Below are positions 1-13,900 of a stretch of DNA of 64,000 bases, piece after piece. The notes beneath the pieces are model-generated. The model was not told where the DNA came from and did not search any database. It worked only from the letters and a program-made list of their open reading frames with translations. The stretch's first letter is position 1; the number at the start of each line of letters is the position of its first letter. The DNA is taken from the NCBI GenBank assembly GCA_037903475.1, contig JBAJFG010000620.1:186001-250000 (forward strand). Direction: 5' to 3'. Position numbers and translations under genes: made by a program. This DNA is from Ancylostoma caninum (taxonomy: Eukaryota > Nematoda > Chromadorea > Rhabditida > Ancylostomatidae).

Positions 1-866
1 TACGTGTTATTCCATTTGCACTGGAATCTAGAAGTAAAAGTTCATGAAATAAGCGATCTGAATCACTTCTCGGATCGCACTTGTCACGAAGTAAGCTCTA
101 TCTCAACTGAAAGCATTTGTGTCAATTTGTGCACCTTCTGAAAACGCCTTGCGATCTAATATTAATGCGATCTTCTTAACTCCTCCGCTGGTTTTCAATG
201 TTATTAGTGCTTGATAAGTGATTAAGTTATGCTTTTCTTCAGTGAAACACCTCTCATGAACACTTTCCTTTGAAATTCAAATTAGGGAGCAACATTTTGT
301 AACGACATTTTGGGGCCGGCTACTTATCTGGTGTTTTCTTCGAAGGAATCTGCACCATTTGTAACTGCGAAGACATTTTCGATAAGGCAAAATTTCGGTG
401 AAAAGAGATGGGCGAAAATATTATAACATGAATGAGTCGCCTCGAACAGTCTTCGCTGTAGTTTTTACAATCTAGACAATACCTGTTTGAGAAAACACCG
501 TTGCGTCAGATAATGAGAGGAGACAGATGTAGATTAATCATTAAGTGTAGGGATTGTTCAATCATGTAACGTAAAATGACACTACGTGCAGTCTTTCTCG
601 AAAAGATAGACGGGGATCACGTAACTGCAAAGACGCGGTGGCACCTGAACGAAGAGTGCGTGTTTCAAGGGATGTGGAGCGTTATACCTAGGGTGAGCGG
701 CGCTAACGGCCCCTGCAATTGGTTGATTGGTTGAACTGACCAATCATAGAACTTGACCGCACCCCCTTTTCAGGTATAACGCACCACACCCGCTCCAAGG
801 GAGACGCCAAGTGGATCCTGCCGCGATTCTGCGACCGCTGCAATATGAAACCCGCACGGCACTATC
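1..866. other. intergenic stretch, no gene seen
   Basis: I see no protein similarity, RNA gene or clear repeat here. Reading frames are short and interrupted on both strands. Confidence 0.5.
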
Positions 867-1416
867 CCACACTAAAGGCCCCAAAATTTTCGAGAAAATT
901 TCTTAGCGAAACTTTCTATAGGGGGGGGGGGTCACTTGAGGTGCTGAATATGAATATCGAATTCATTTTGTACCGCAAATCCATTTCTGTAGGGTTACGG
1001 CAGGTATACTGCAGATGCGAGTACCTCACGGAGTTCGCTCAAATTTTGCGGAGTGGGCTTAGTTGAGGTGCTGAACAGGAATATCGTATCCGTTTCGTGC
1101 CGCAACCTCATTTTGATGGGGATACGGTAGGTATACGGTAGTAAATTCGGTGAAGACGCCGATTTTGGGTAGAAAGCGAAAGTGTCACGCAAAATAACGT
1201 TGATTTTCGTGATCAGCGCCTAGAATAACTCCTCTACGCAAAATTTGAGAGAATTCTGTGAGATACCGTATCTGCCGTATACCTACCGTATCCCCGCCAA
1301 AAGGGGGTTAAGGTACAAAATGGATGCGATATTCGTGTTCAGCATCTTAAATAACCTCCCTTACACCAAGTTTCGACTGATTTTTTTTTTTTGAAATTTT
1401 GGAGCCCCTAAGGTGG
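867..1416. repeat. foldback (inverted-repeat) element
   Basis: The left end reads towards CCCCAAAATTTTCGAGAAAA. The right end reads AAATTTTGGAGCCCCTAAGG, so the ends are inverted imperfect copies of each other. Inside, a unit reading GAGGTGCTGAA followed by an 'aatatcg...ccgcaa' stretch occurs twice in direct orientation and once inverted near 1340. No transposase frame is present. I read it as a non-autonomous DNA element with long imperfect terminal inverted repeats. A related fragment of its right half lies at 57495-57604. Confidence 0.5.
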
Positions 1417-2095
1417 AATAGCAACCGCACCCGCAATCTGTCTTTCTTTTCGATCGACAGAGACTGTAACTGTTGGTATCCTTGTCCGAGTCGTGCTGAC
1501 AGTTTGATTTTTATAATTTCTCGGAGTTTTGATTTAGGTAGTGCGTTTGAATCCTGCATTCTCTAACTCCTTTAAAATAGAATGGAGGCAGCTGGTTCAA
1601 ACAAATATCTGCTTTTGATGTCTTATGCACCTGAAAACTCACTCGTCTTTATTCCTTATATCCTAAAGTAGTCACAGATTTCCAAACATCGTACATAACC
1701 AGCTCCAAATCTCTTTAAATTGTCTACTTCGCCCGAGCGCATGGAAATCGACACTTTTGTTTCGCGAAATTTCGCTTCACAAATAAGGAAGTTGTATGCA
1801 TATGGAACCGAATACCGCGGAGGGATGCATTGTTCACAAACTGCGAAATCTCATTGAGTCACTGAGATTGCGTGACATTTGTCATCCACAGTATCTTATC
1901 CAATAATACATTGGTACTATCGTACTTTCGATGGTCGACTATCTTCAACATGATTCCGTAGCTTGTGTAAACCTCAGGAAATCCGCATCGGAATTGGCAG
2001 CGCAGTCCGAAGCTACATCGTTTAACTTTTTATTCTTCATTTTTTTCTTTGGAAAAGAGGGTGCTGCTGATTGGTGCGATTACTGACATCTAACA
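1417..2095. other. intergenic stretch, no gene seen
   Basis: No similarity or structure was recognised. The sequence is AT-rich with short open frames only. Confidence 0.4.
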
Positions 2096-2175
2096 TGGTC
2101 GAATAGGTAGAGCAGTGGATTCTAAACTGATAGACAACAGCGTTTTGTTTTGGTCCGAATCTCATGGGTTCATCT
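2096..2175 (+). other. tRNA-like sequence (possible SINE or tRNA remnant)
   Basis: The stretch contains an A-box-like piece (GGTAGAGCAGTGGATTC) and, about 40 bases on, a B-box-like piece (GGTCCGAATCTC). The spacing is roughly right for Pol III internal promoters. I cannot fold a convincing acceptor stem, so it is probably a degenerate tRNA or tRNA-derived SINE head rather than a working tRNA gene. It overlaps the 5' edge of the reverse-transcriptase frame. Confidence 0.3.
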
Positions 2176-3787
2176 TATAAACAAAGGAACAAAATTCCGC
2201 CCTACTGTTCGCATGAGTAAACACACTTTACATGAATGGGTTTATTCTACAGTATCAAAATTCCTAGAAGTAATAAAATCGCGTTACAAATTGAAACATG
2301 AACACTTGTCGTCCATTGGGGCTTATATAAGACAAGAATTCTATTCAAAACTGAAGTCAATTTTTTATTCTGGAGGTCATAAACAAGATGACATAGTTAC
2401 CTTTAGAGATTACGCGTCAATTCGAAGATTACAAGATAACTTTGTTTTCTGCCCAATGGACAAAGCCAGTGGAAACTATGCTATCATTTGCAAAAAATTC
2501 TACCTTCAACAAATTATGAAAGAAATGGGAGTGAAATACGAAAATCAAAATTTCATTCCCTCTCACACCAATAATACATACGAATATTACGCCAAAGAGA
2601 CCATTGATCAAATAACATTCAGACATGAAAGTTTTCTTTCCAATCATCGTCTAGAACCAATTAATAATTCACAGATTCCAATTGTTTATGCAGTTCCAAA
2701 ATTACACAAATCTCCAGCCAAATTCCGATATATTACTGGTGCATTCAGCAGTACCATTAAACCACTGGCATTAGAACTTACTAATATCTTTACTTTTATT
2801 AAGAACCATTTTAAAAATTATGTTCAATCTATTACATTCCGAAATAATTCTTTTCATGGATATTGGTCAATTAATGATATAAATATTAGCGAACATCTAA
2901 GACGACATAGTGCTAATAATATGAAACTGTTCTCAGCTGATTTTACTAATATGTTCACAAATCTTCCTCATAATACTATTCTTACAAATATTAGGGAAAT
3001 CCTCAAAATCTGCTTCAGCAACGCTAACAAACAATACATAGTTTGTTATGGACATAAAAAAGTATTTTATTCTGAGAATAGTGATAGCTGCAAAGGTAGA
3101 TACTATACTATTATAGATATTCTTTATTTGGTTGACTACCTTCTAAATAATAGTTTTTGTTCATTCGGTCCCCTTACATTTAAACAAAATATTGGCGTTC
3201 CACAGGGTGGCAATGTCAGTCCACTTTTAGCGGACCTCACCTTATCATATTACGAATATATCTATACAAAGAACCACTCATATTCCGATATTTACTTCTT
3301 CCCATACAGATACATGGATGATCTTCTCATATTACACAATACTACAGACAATACTATTTTAAAATTATTGACAGATGTATACCGAAGAGTATTGTCATTG
3401 GAACCTACACATATATCTAATTATGCATGCAATTATTTAGATTTAGACATTAGTATAAACAATAATATAATAACTACAAAAATGTATAATAAAACTGACT
3501 TCTTCGGATTCCCCATAAAAAGATTCCCACATTCGTCTACAAACATCTCAATAGCAATTAAGAGAGCAACTATATATACTGAAGTACTAAGAACAGCACG
3601 CACCTGTTCTAATCGGGATGATTTTATAAATCGTCTAAAATTAACAAAAAATCTTTTATCAACACTAGGATATGACCAATTTTTTATTGAAAGCTCTTAT
3701 TTACGCTGTTTATACAAAAACACATTCATCTTACATAAGTTTAGAATTGATTGTCAAACAAAAAGATTTGTGGAACAGTTGTTCTAA
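2150..3787 (+). CDS. Penelope-related reverse transcriptase, no endonuclease
   Basis: This uninterrupted frame of about 545 codons encodes a reverse transcriptase. In order I see CPMDKASGNYAIICKKFY (about residues 101-118), AVPKLHKSP, DFTNMFTNLPH (first palm Asp), GVPQGGNVSPLLADL, the catalytic FPYRYMDDLLIL, and YLDLDIS followed by a region like the Penelope thumb. The frame opens with TTG. The first ATG is at 2213 (MSKHTLHEWVY), so the true start is unsettled. The pattern resembles the RT family of many invertebrate genomes with 'DKA...ICK(K/R)(F/Y)Y', 'PK(L/M)HK' and 'R(Y)xDD' motifs, which groups near Penelope-like elements. No GIY-YIG endonuclease frame follows within several hundred bases. 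The frame is intact, unlike the other RTs in the window, so the copy may be young or under selection. Element ends were not found. Confidence 0.75.
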   Translation: MVRISWVHLINKGTKFRPTVRMSKHTLHEWVYSTVSKFLEVIKSRYKLKHEHLSSIGAYIRQEFYSKLKSIFYSGGHKQDDIVTFRDYASIRRLQDNFVFCPMDKASGNYAIICKKFYLQQIMKEMGVKYENQNFIPSHTNNTYEYYAKETIDQITFRHESFLSNHRLEPINNSQIPIVYAVPKLHKSPAKFRYITGAFSSTIKPLALELTNIFTFIKNHFKNYVQSITFRNNSFHGYWSINDINISEHLRRHSANNMKLFSADFTNMFTNLPHNTILTNIREILKICFSNANKQYIVCYGHKKVFYSENSDSCKGRYYTIIDILYLVDYLLNNSFCSFGPLTFKQNIGVPQGGNVSPLLADLTLSYYEYIYTKNHSYSDIYFFPYRYMDDLLILHNTTDNTILKLLTDVYRRVLSLEPTHISNYACNYLDLDISINNNIITTKMYNKTDFFGFPIKRFPHSSTNISIAIKRATIYTEVLRTARTCSNRDDFINRLKLTKNLLSTLGYDQFFIESSYLRCLYKNTFILHKFRIDCQTKRFVEQLF

Positions 3788-6654
3788 AACATATCTTTAA
3801 ACTGATATATCCAATTAGAAAATACTCAAAATAGAAATTACTCTCCATCTATGCTCATTTCTGCGATCTCGTCCAGTGTTCGTGTTTGTTGGTCATTTGC
3901 ATTACGTTCATATTGTCCTAGCCCCACCGATTCTTCTTTGATGCAACACAAAATTGCCACTACAACCCTAACAGCATGCTCATCAACTTTTACAAGTAAT
4001 AGCATAACCTCCACTTGTTCACATATCATGGAGTAATTCTCATTTTTCTTGAAGCATCCAAGAGGAGGCAGGTACACAATGGGGTCCTGGACAAATGAAG
4101 TAAGTTTGTATGTATACGTGTTCGTTACCGTACAGTTGGGTGTAGTTTTATATGTTGACCTAGTATCCGTGCATAAAATTTCAAAAAATTTTAAAAAATG
4201 TGCTACAAGCATTTAAACTGTTATTTTTCAAAGAATATCCAAATGCACGTATACGTAGGTTTATGTGTTTTACGTATACATACATGCTACATGCATACAT
4301 TTATGTATGGATGTTCATGTAAGTATTTGTGTATACATATTCCAAAAAATTCTCATTACACATTATAAGTTTCCTTTACCTTACTGACGAGTGCAGGAGG
4401 AAACTTATAATATAGCTTTGTTTTCGTATAAGGATAATGCACGAAACGAAAACAAGCAGCAGATCCAAAAATTGAAATATTGAATTACAAACAGACGTCA
4501 AAACGTCGAAGTATGAGAGATCTTACGAGGGAAGGATACTTGGTCAGTTTGGCTATTCCTAACAAGTTGAATATTGCCTTATATGTTTTGTGATGCTGAT
4601 CTCAAATCTGCTTTTAAAATTTCCGAATCTTCTCTCTATGATGAGTTACACCCATTTATGGTTGATAGCGAATTATTATATAGGGGATGTACAAGCGTGA
4701 GTTTGTGCAGGACGCATTCGTAGCGCAAAGTACGCTTCTGACCTTCGAATAGGTCCTTACCGGTTTGAATCTCACCGAAGAGTAATTCAAAGTGGCAAAA
4801 AACATGGGGGTTTGCCACAATAAAAACAACCTGCCTTACGAACCTATCCGCTGCAATAAATGTTAAGTTTTGTACATGAACACGAAAAAAGGCACAATGT
4901 GTCGCAGAGAGCAGACCCGGGATTTTTGAAACAAGATTTGAAATCAGTGTTGCAAACTACATAAGACTCCATAGAACTTGTTTTGAATGGCCACACTGAG
5001 AAAGCATCCTTTCCTGGTTTGATGGAGACATTTCTTCTTTATTCTGTTGTGATGTTGGAGGGAAACTTGTAATGATATAGCCTGTATAGGGAGCCGCGAT
5101 TGCAGCGAGGAGCCCTCCAAACTACAAAAATGAAGTATTTGTAGAGAAGTGATATCATTATCATGGCACGAGCCCCGATTTTCTTGTCGGAGGGGATGGG
5201 CTTGAGCTAAATCCCTCCACTCAACTGGCTTGTCAAATCACGCTGTAGCCAGCGATTTCGGCCCTCTTTTGAAGGAGCATCGACCGATTTTTGAGAAGAA
5301 TTCTTATATACGACCAGAGTAGGTTTCCTTCACATCTCCATATGCTGTGCAGTCAAGATTGACGGCGAATTTTTAAATTGTCATCAAGTTCAACTCTCAC
5401 AATGCATGAGGTATTCTCTCAATAAAGCACATTCCAAACCAAAAAGTGGGATTCTCCTCTCAAATTAGTGAATTGATAAAAGTTCTAGGCTCGTTGTATA
5501 ATCTATTAGCTCACAGAGGGCGCCCGATCCGACTTTGTCCGCAACTACGACTTCACCATTTTTCGGCTAACCGATCTATTTTTGCACTTTTTTTGATATC
5601 CATATGGTGTGGTTCCTTCCATTCTTGTGTTTCCCTACTGCCATCCGCTAAAATATCCTTCCAGACGCATTCTGCAGGCAAAGTCGTAATTGCAGACAAT
5701 GTCAGATCAGGCGCCTTCTGTGAGCTAATAGACCATACTGTTTCAGCCAAACCCTCGGCAGCTGCACTATAGCGAGCTGCTCCAGAGAACAGTAGGCTTG
5801 GGGGGTGAGACTTGGCTGAATCCCTCATTTTCACGGACAGACACGAGATGGCCCGGCCCAACTTCATTGTGCACATATTAATTTCAGTACGGATTGGTCG
5901 TAATGATATTCTGCACAAAAGAAGTAAAATCTAGACGGCTTGGACGATGTACGCAGTTACCAGATCTAGTTTTGAAAAGAAGCTCTCTTATTTTACCACC
6001 CAAACTTTGGAGTGAGAAGTTCGATCACGTCTGCTGTGGTTTCTCAGCCACTAGGCTTGGCGAGGAAATCCGAAAATCAGCGCAGTATAGCGGATCTTAT
6101 AAATTCCGGGGTGCGTACAAATCTATGAAACGCACTGTATATGGTCGTGGACACTTCCTACGATGGATTTGTATCTCGAAGTTTCATTTCATCACTGGCT
6201 CTGTTTGAAATCCCTCGGTAGCATGAGGTCACATCCTGGTGCCGCCGAGTCGGCTTGGTGACTCTGTGATGACTCCTGTGCGTATCGATCGATTGTTGCT
6301 TGGGTGGGCGAAGCGGCGGCCGGCGTTCTCCCGCTCGCTCCGACCACCGCGATGTGTCATCGTCTCTCACATTGTTTTAACTCTTACCCCTCAGAAGTTT
6401 AGGGTTTTCCCTACGTAACAACCCATGATTGTGCCTACTAAACTATAGAGTGTAGACTGGTTAGTAGGGGGCTTCCTCTGCACACTTTTTCATTCGATTT
6501 GTCATCATTTCTCGTCGTTACTGTCTCCAGTTTGTAGTGGAGTCTTCTCATGTCACTTTCACTGCCATTCCTGTTACCGGTTCCATTTGTTGTTCGCATT
6601 TGGCTAAACTCGAGTTCTTTCGCCGTCATCTGTACGGTCATCTACTTTTACATT
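3788..6654. other. intergenic stretch with unassigned short frames
   Basis: The stretch is AT-rich to about 4500. A 124-codon minus-strand frame at 3838-4212 faces the reverse transcriptase but matches nothing I know. A 121-codon minus frame at 5553-5918 overlaps a plus frame at 5446-5772, and neither shows a recognisable domain. The part from about 6200 onward should include the rho-1 promoter, but I can identify no specific element. Confidence 0.35.
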
Positions 6655-6763
6655 GTTTTAAATTCTAGCTTGTTTTCGATTACCTCTTCACCCGGTGGAG
6701 TTTATTTGTGTTTTAAATTCTAGCTTGTTTTCGATTACCTCTTCACCCGGTGGAGTTTATTCG
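6655..6763. repeat. 55-bp tandem duplication upstream of rho-1
   Basis: A unit of about 55 bp beginning GTTTTAAATTCTAGC and containing TCTTCACCCGGTGGAGTTTA occurs twice in tandem, nearly identical. It lies about 410-520 bp upstream of the rho-1 start codon, in the presumed promoter region. No function can be read from it. Confidence 0.8.
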
Positions 6764-7124
6764 TCATCATTCTGAAGCAAAAACATTTGTCTAACTTGGC
6801 CGCTGGCGTGCTGTTGTGAGAAAACGTTTCGTTCGGGGTGTTGAGCGAAGCAAAGTGTCATAGCATGCTCGCGTAAATTGCATTTCACTGGGGAGGTATT
6901 TTACTTGCCAAGTCAATCCTCTGAGGATCCCAATTTGAGTTCCTTCTTTGCCCTGCCGAAATCCCCTCAGTCCGAGCAGTGTGGACTAATCCCCCTGAAT
7001 TCCATTAGATGGCCGTAATCTCATCATACGCTATACATATTGGCTGACAGACCCCTTCGTTCATTTAATGTCATATTCAGCTCTTCGTGCAATTAGTCTT
7101 TTATTCCCTAGTATTATAACCGAA

Positions 7125-7135
7125 ATTTTTTTAGG
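7125..7135 (+). promoter_or_regulatory. candidate spliced-leader acceptor of rho-1
   Basis: The pyrimidine tract TTTTTTTAG ends at 7134, 37 bases before the rho-1 ATG at 7172, with no upstream ATG in between. This fits a nematode trans-splice acceptor. The alternative is an ordinary 3' splice site of a 5'-UTR intron. Confidence 0.45.
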
Positions 7136-7171
7136 GATTCTGCACGGGTTGTCCCTCTTTAGTCAGTAATT

Positions 7172-10440
<3,269 letters not shown>

Positions 10441-10904
10441 ACGAGCCTCTGCACCGCTTCGCTTGTTTGTCTTTGTCTCACCTCGTATGCATCATCACTG
10501 TGACTACGCGACTTTTTTTTTGTTATACGAGGAGGAACCTTCATTGATCCCGTGTAGCTGTCTGCTGTTTTTCCTGCGATCTGCCAAGGTGCTGCCGGCC
10601 CTAGCTATCGACTACTTCCTCCCTCTCCATTTCCTGATCTTTGATTATTATGGCGCCAAATTTGCTGCGGACGGTATTCCATCTGCCGTTACACCGCTCG
10701 TTACATCATGATTGGCCCTCTGTTCTAGCTTTGTTCATCGTCCATTACCGTACTTTCTGGATATTTTGTAAGGTTCAGATTGTTAAATTTTGCACTGTAA
10801 CGATTCACAGTTCTCTTATCATTTTATTCGAGATGAATGATTAATAATGACTTTGATGTTTTCTGAAATCTGTTGTCTTTCATGCGAATCTGCTGCTGCT
10901 GCGG
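10441..10904. other. convergent intergenic region, rho-1 / urocanase 3' ends
   Basis: The region holds the 3' ends of two convergent genes. I see no canonical AATAAA placed convincingly for either gene, and nothing else. Confidence 0.4.
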
Positions 10905-13900
10905 CTAGAACAAGCGTTCGAGCAGTTGGTCATCAGTGTCGTTCGGAATTGTCACGACCAGGCCTTTGTTCTGCAAAATGAGCTCATAGTCCTGTTATTA
11001 TGATTAGAGGTTGTCTATTAAGAGTGGAGGACGCCAGCAAATGCTGAAAGGACGTTCTATTTGTTTCTAGGAGGCGTACTTATTCCAACTAGGAACTGTG
11101 GTGGCGCAGCTTACTTCAACTACAGTAAGTCTCTGTGGTGAGTGAGTAAAGCCGGCGTTTGCCCACTTGGTTACGTTCGGACAGTGGGGAAGTTTTGCCT
11201 GGAGGTTCCGTAGATTATGCCACTGATTCTCCTTTACCACGCGTATGGGTTCTTCAGACGAAAACAGCAAGCTCCAATTTAACAACTAATTTTAGGGGAC
11301 CAATGGCGGGCGTAGGATGAGGTTGGCGCGTCGAATGAAAATTGGTTTTTCCTCTACTTCGAACTACGGGGTTTCCAAAAATGAAGTCATTATAAATTGA
11401 TTTCAAATCTGAGTAAATAGAATTAAGTGACTGAGATAGGAACAGAGTGTTATTAGAGTGCATTATCCAGTGCAGTTCTTCCAACTAATTGGTAGCTCTC
11501 GACCTTCTTTCAATCGGTTTTTCAATTAGCAAAGAAAAAATTCCATACAGAACTTTTTCTAGCGCAGGAGGTATTGTGATCGTTCATGTGTGCGTATCAC
11601 ATACTCCCAGGTAAGATAAATGGTAAACGTGATCATCAGCCTATCATAGCGACTACACTTGAAGTAGTCGTTTTTACAGTAAGATCTCGAAGGCGCAATA
11701 TGAGAAGTTCGATATGGTCCTGGATGAATCATTGAGATTGCCTGGGGTACAAGTATCGACGCCCGTGTTAACAATGGAATTTGGCATATGTTAACAACTT
11801 TACTCTGGCTAATTTCGACAATACTTGCGCCCTCTGGATAGTCTTACCCGAGAGGATATCAAGTTGTACTTGTTCATAAAGAGCTATCTATAATACTAAT
11901 TGGTGTACAGTTCAAAGATTTCATAGTCTCACCTGCGCTTGTGTTCGTACAATAGCCTCCCGCGCTTTATCATTTCCTGACCAACTGCGTCTTGCCACCC
12001 CATTCGCGACGTCCCACTGAAGCATACCTGATGCACGTCGTGCTGCGTCCTAAATGTTGTTTGTTTCTTTAGCTTTATTGATTCAAACCTATCCCTGTAT
12101 GTGTGGTTACACGAGTGGATGATCCAAATCCCTTACTTCAGAGCCATCAAGTAGCATTCCGAAGCCGCCGTTGATAACGTCTCCCCAGCCGACTCCACCG
12201 CCGTTGTGGAGCGACACCCACGTCGCGCCGCGGAACGAGTCCCCTGAATTCGTGTCTGCGTCACTTGAACTGCCAATAAACATCGAGAACGTTTACCAAT
12301 GACGTTCTGAACTGCCATGTCTGCTGTGAGAGCGCTGCCATCCATTATGTTCGATGTTTCGCGGAAAGGCGAATCTGTTCCTGAGACATCATGGTGATCT
12401 CGTGACAGAACGATAGGAGCCTGAAATGTAACATGCCAGCTGAACTGGAACAGTGGTGTTTGCCCTTTGGGGAGCTACATCCCAAAAATTGGTGGAATGA
12501 AGATATCTCCTCCTTAGATTGAGATCATATACTATACATTTTTTTGTATTTTTTTGAAAGTTTATCAACAGTGCGGACACAGCTTGTTTTTTGCGCGTCC
12601 GTGATAATCAAGTATCTTTCGAAGCCAACGTATCTGTAGTTTCTACAGAGAGTTACATTACCACTCGCTAGCTAACAAATTAAAATTTATGCTGTGAATG
12701 CTTACATCTTGCTCAGAATGTAAGGCTGAGAAGGATGCAGCGTCCTACAACAGTTTTGCTTATAAAGTCGTTATATGAGTGGTATCTCCAGTAGAAGCTG
12801 ATCATAAGGTGTATACAGGGTGGAGCAACAATATGGAAACACAACCTAAGGTCCATATGTACCGGATGAAGAGCAACTTGAGGCATGTTTCCTAAGCTCA
12901 ACATAATATCTCGAAAACCCCTATCATCGCCGATAATAGCTAAAATGAAGAGTTCGAGTTAGGCTTTGACAATGACAGAAAGGTGACTTGTGTCGAGGTA
13001 ATTTCACAATTCATGAGGCATTTATTCAGGAGACTATACGAGGAAGCGATAATTTTATGTGTCAGAGAAAGACGTATGTATATCTTCTACATCATAACAA
13101 GCTCACATTCGTCGCCAGGACTCTATTTTTCCAACAGTTTTGAACATTTTCCAACTTTCCATGATTCGATATTAATTTCTCCGCTAATTCTCAGAATACG
13201 AAGTGTCTACATATATTGCTGCAGTGGTAGACTAGCAGATGTGGTTCACAGCTGACGTGTTAGTTCATTATTTATGGAAAATACTCACTTTCGTTCGATC
13301 CGCGCGTCCATGGTTGGAAGCTCATCAGTGGGATGGAGGGGTAAAGTTGGACAAAAGACTTATTTAATTATAATAAAATTATTGAAATGAACAGTGCTTA
13401 GTGAATTTTCCAGAGACTACTCCAAGATGAGCAAAAAACTTTTGTTTTAGATTTTCTTAGAGTTAAAATTCAAAAAGAAATCTCTTCGGGATCTCCATGT
13501 CAGGATTAAACTGACTATGTCTATCCTGATATGACGGGAGTTCAGGATGTGGTGATAGACTTGATTATTAATGTTTGTTATATAATGATAATAATATGGT
13601 AAGGATGAAAAAAGGGAAGGCTACCATGATCACCGCATGGTAGGGGGATGGAGGAGATGAGCTCTCACTGCTCTCTCCAGCGTCTTTTTATATGGCTCAC
13701 ATCCGCCTCTGCATGTTACACACGGATGCGTGTGTAACATGCTCGCTCGCTTTACAACTTTATGCATTGCCTGGTAACAACACCCTACATCCTGACAATT
13801 CGAATATTTGAGTACTCAAGAATGTTTTCAGATGTTCGAATAACTGTAAAATCGCTGGTTCTCTAATATTCCAAAAATCGCATCATCAGGGCTTTTCGAG

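Noticed and set aside
12815..12880. CAGGGTGGAGCAACAATATGG as a possible transposon end
   Set aside because: I found no matching inverted end and no target duplication nearby.
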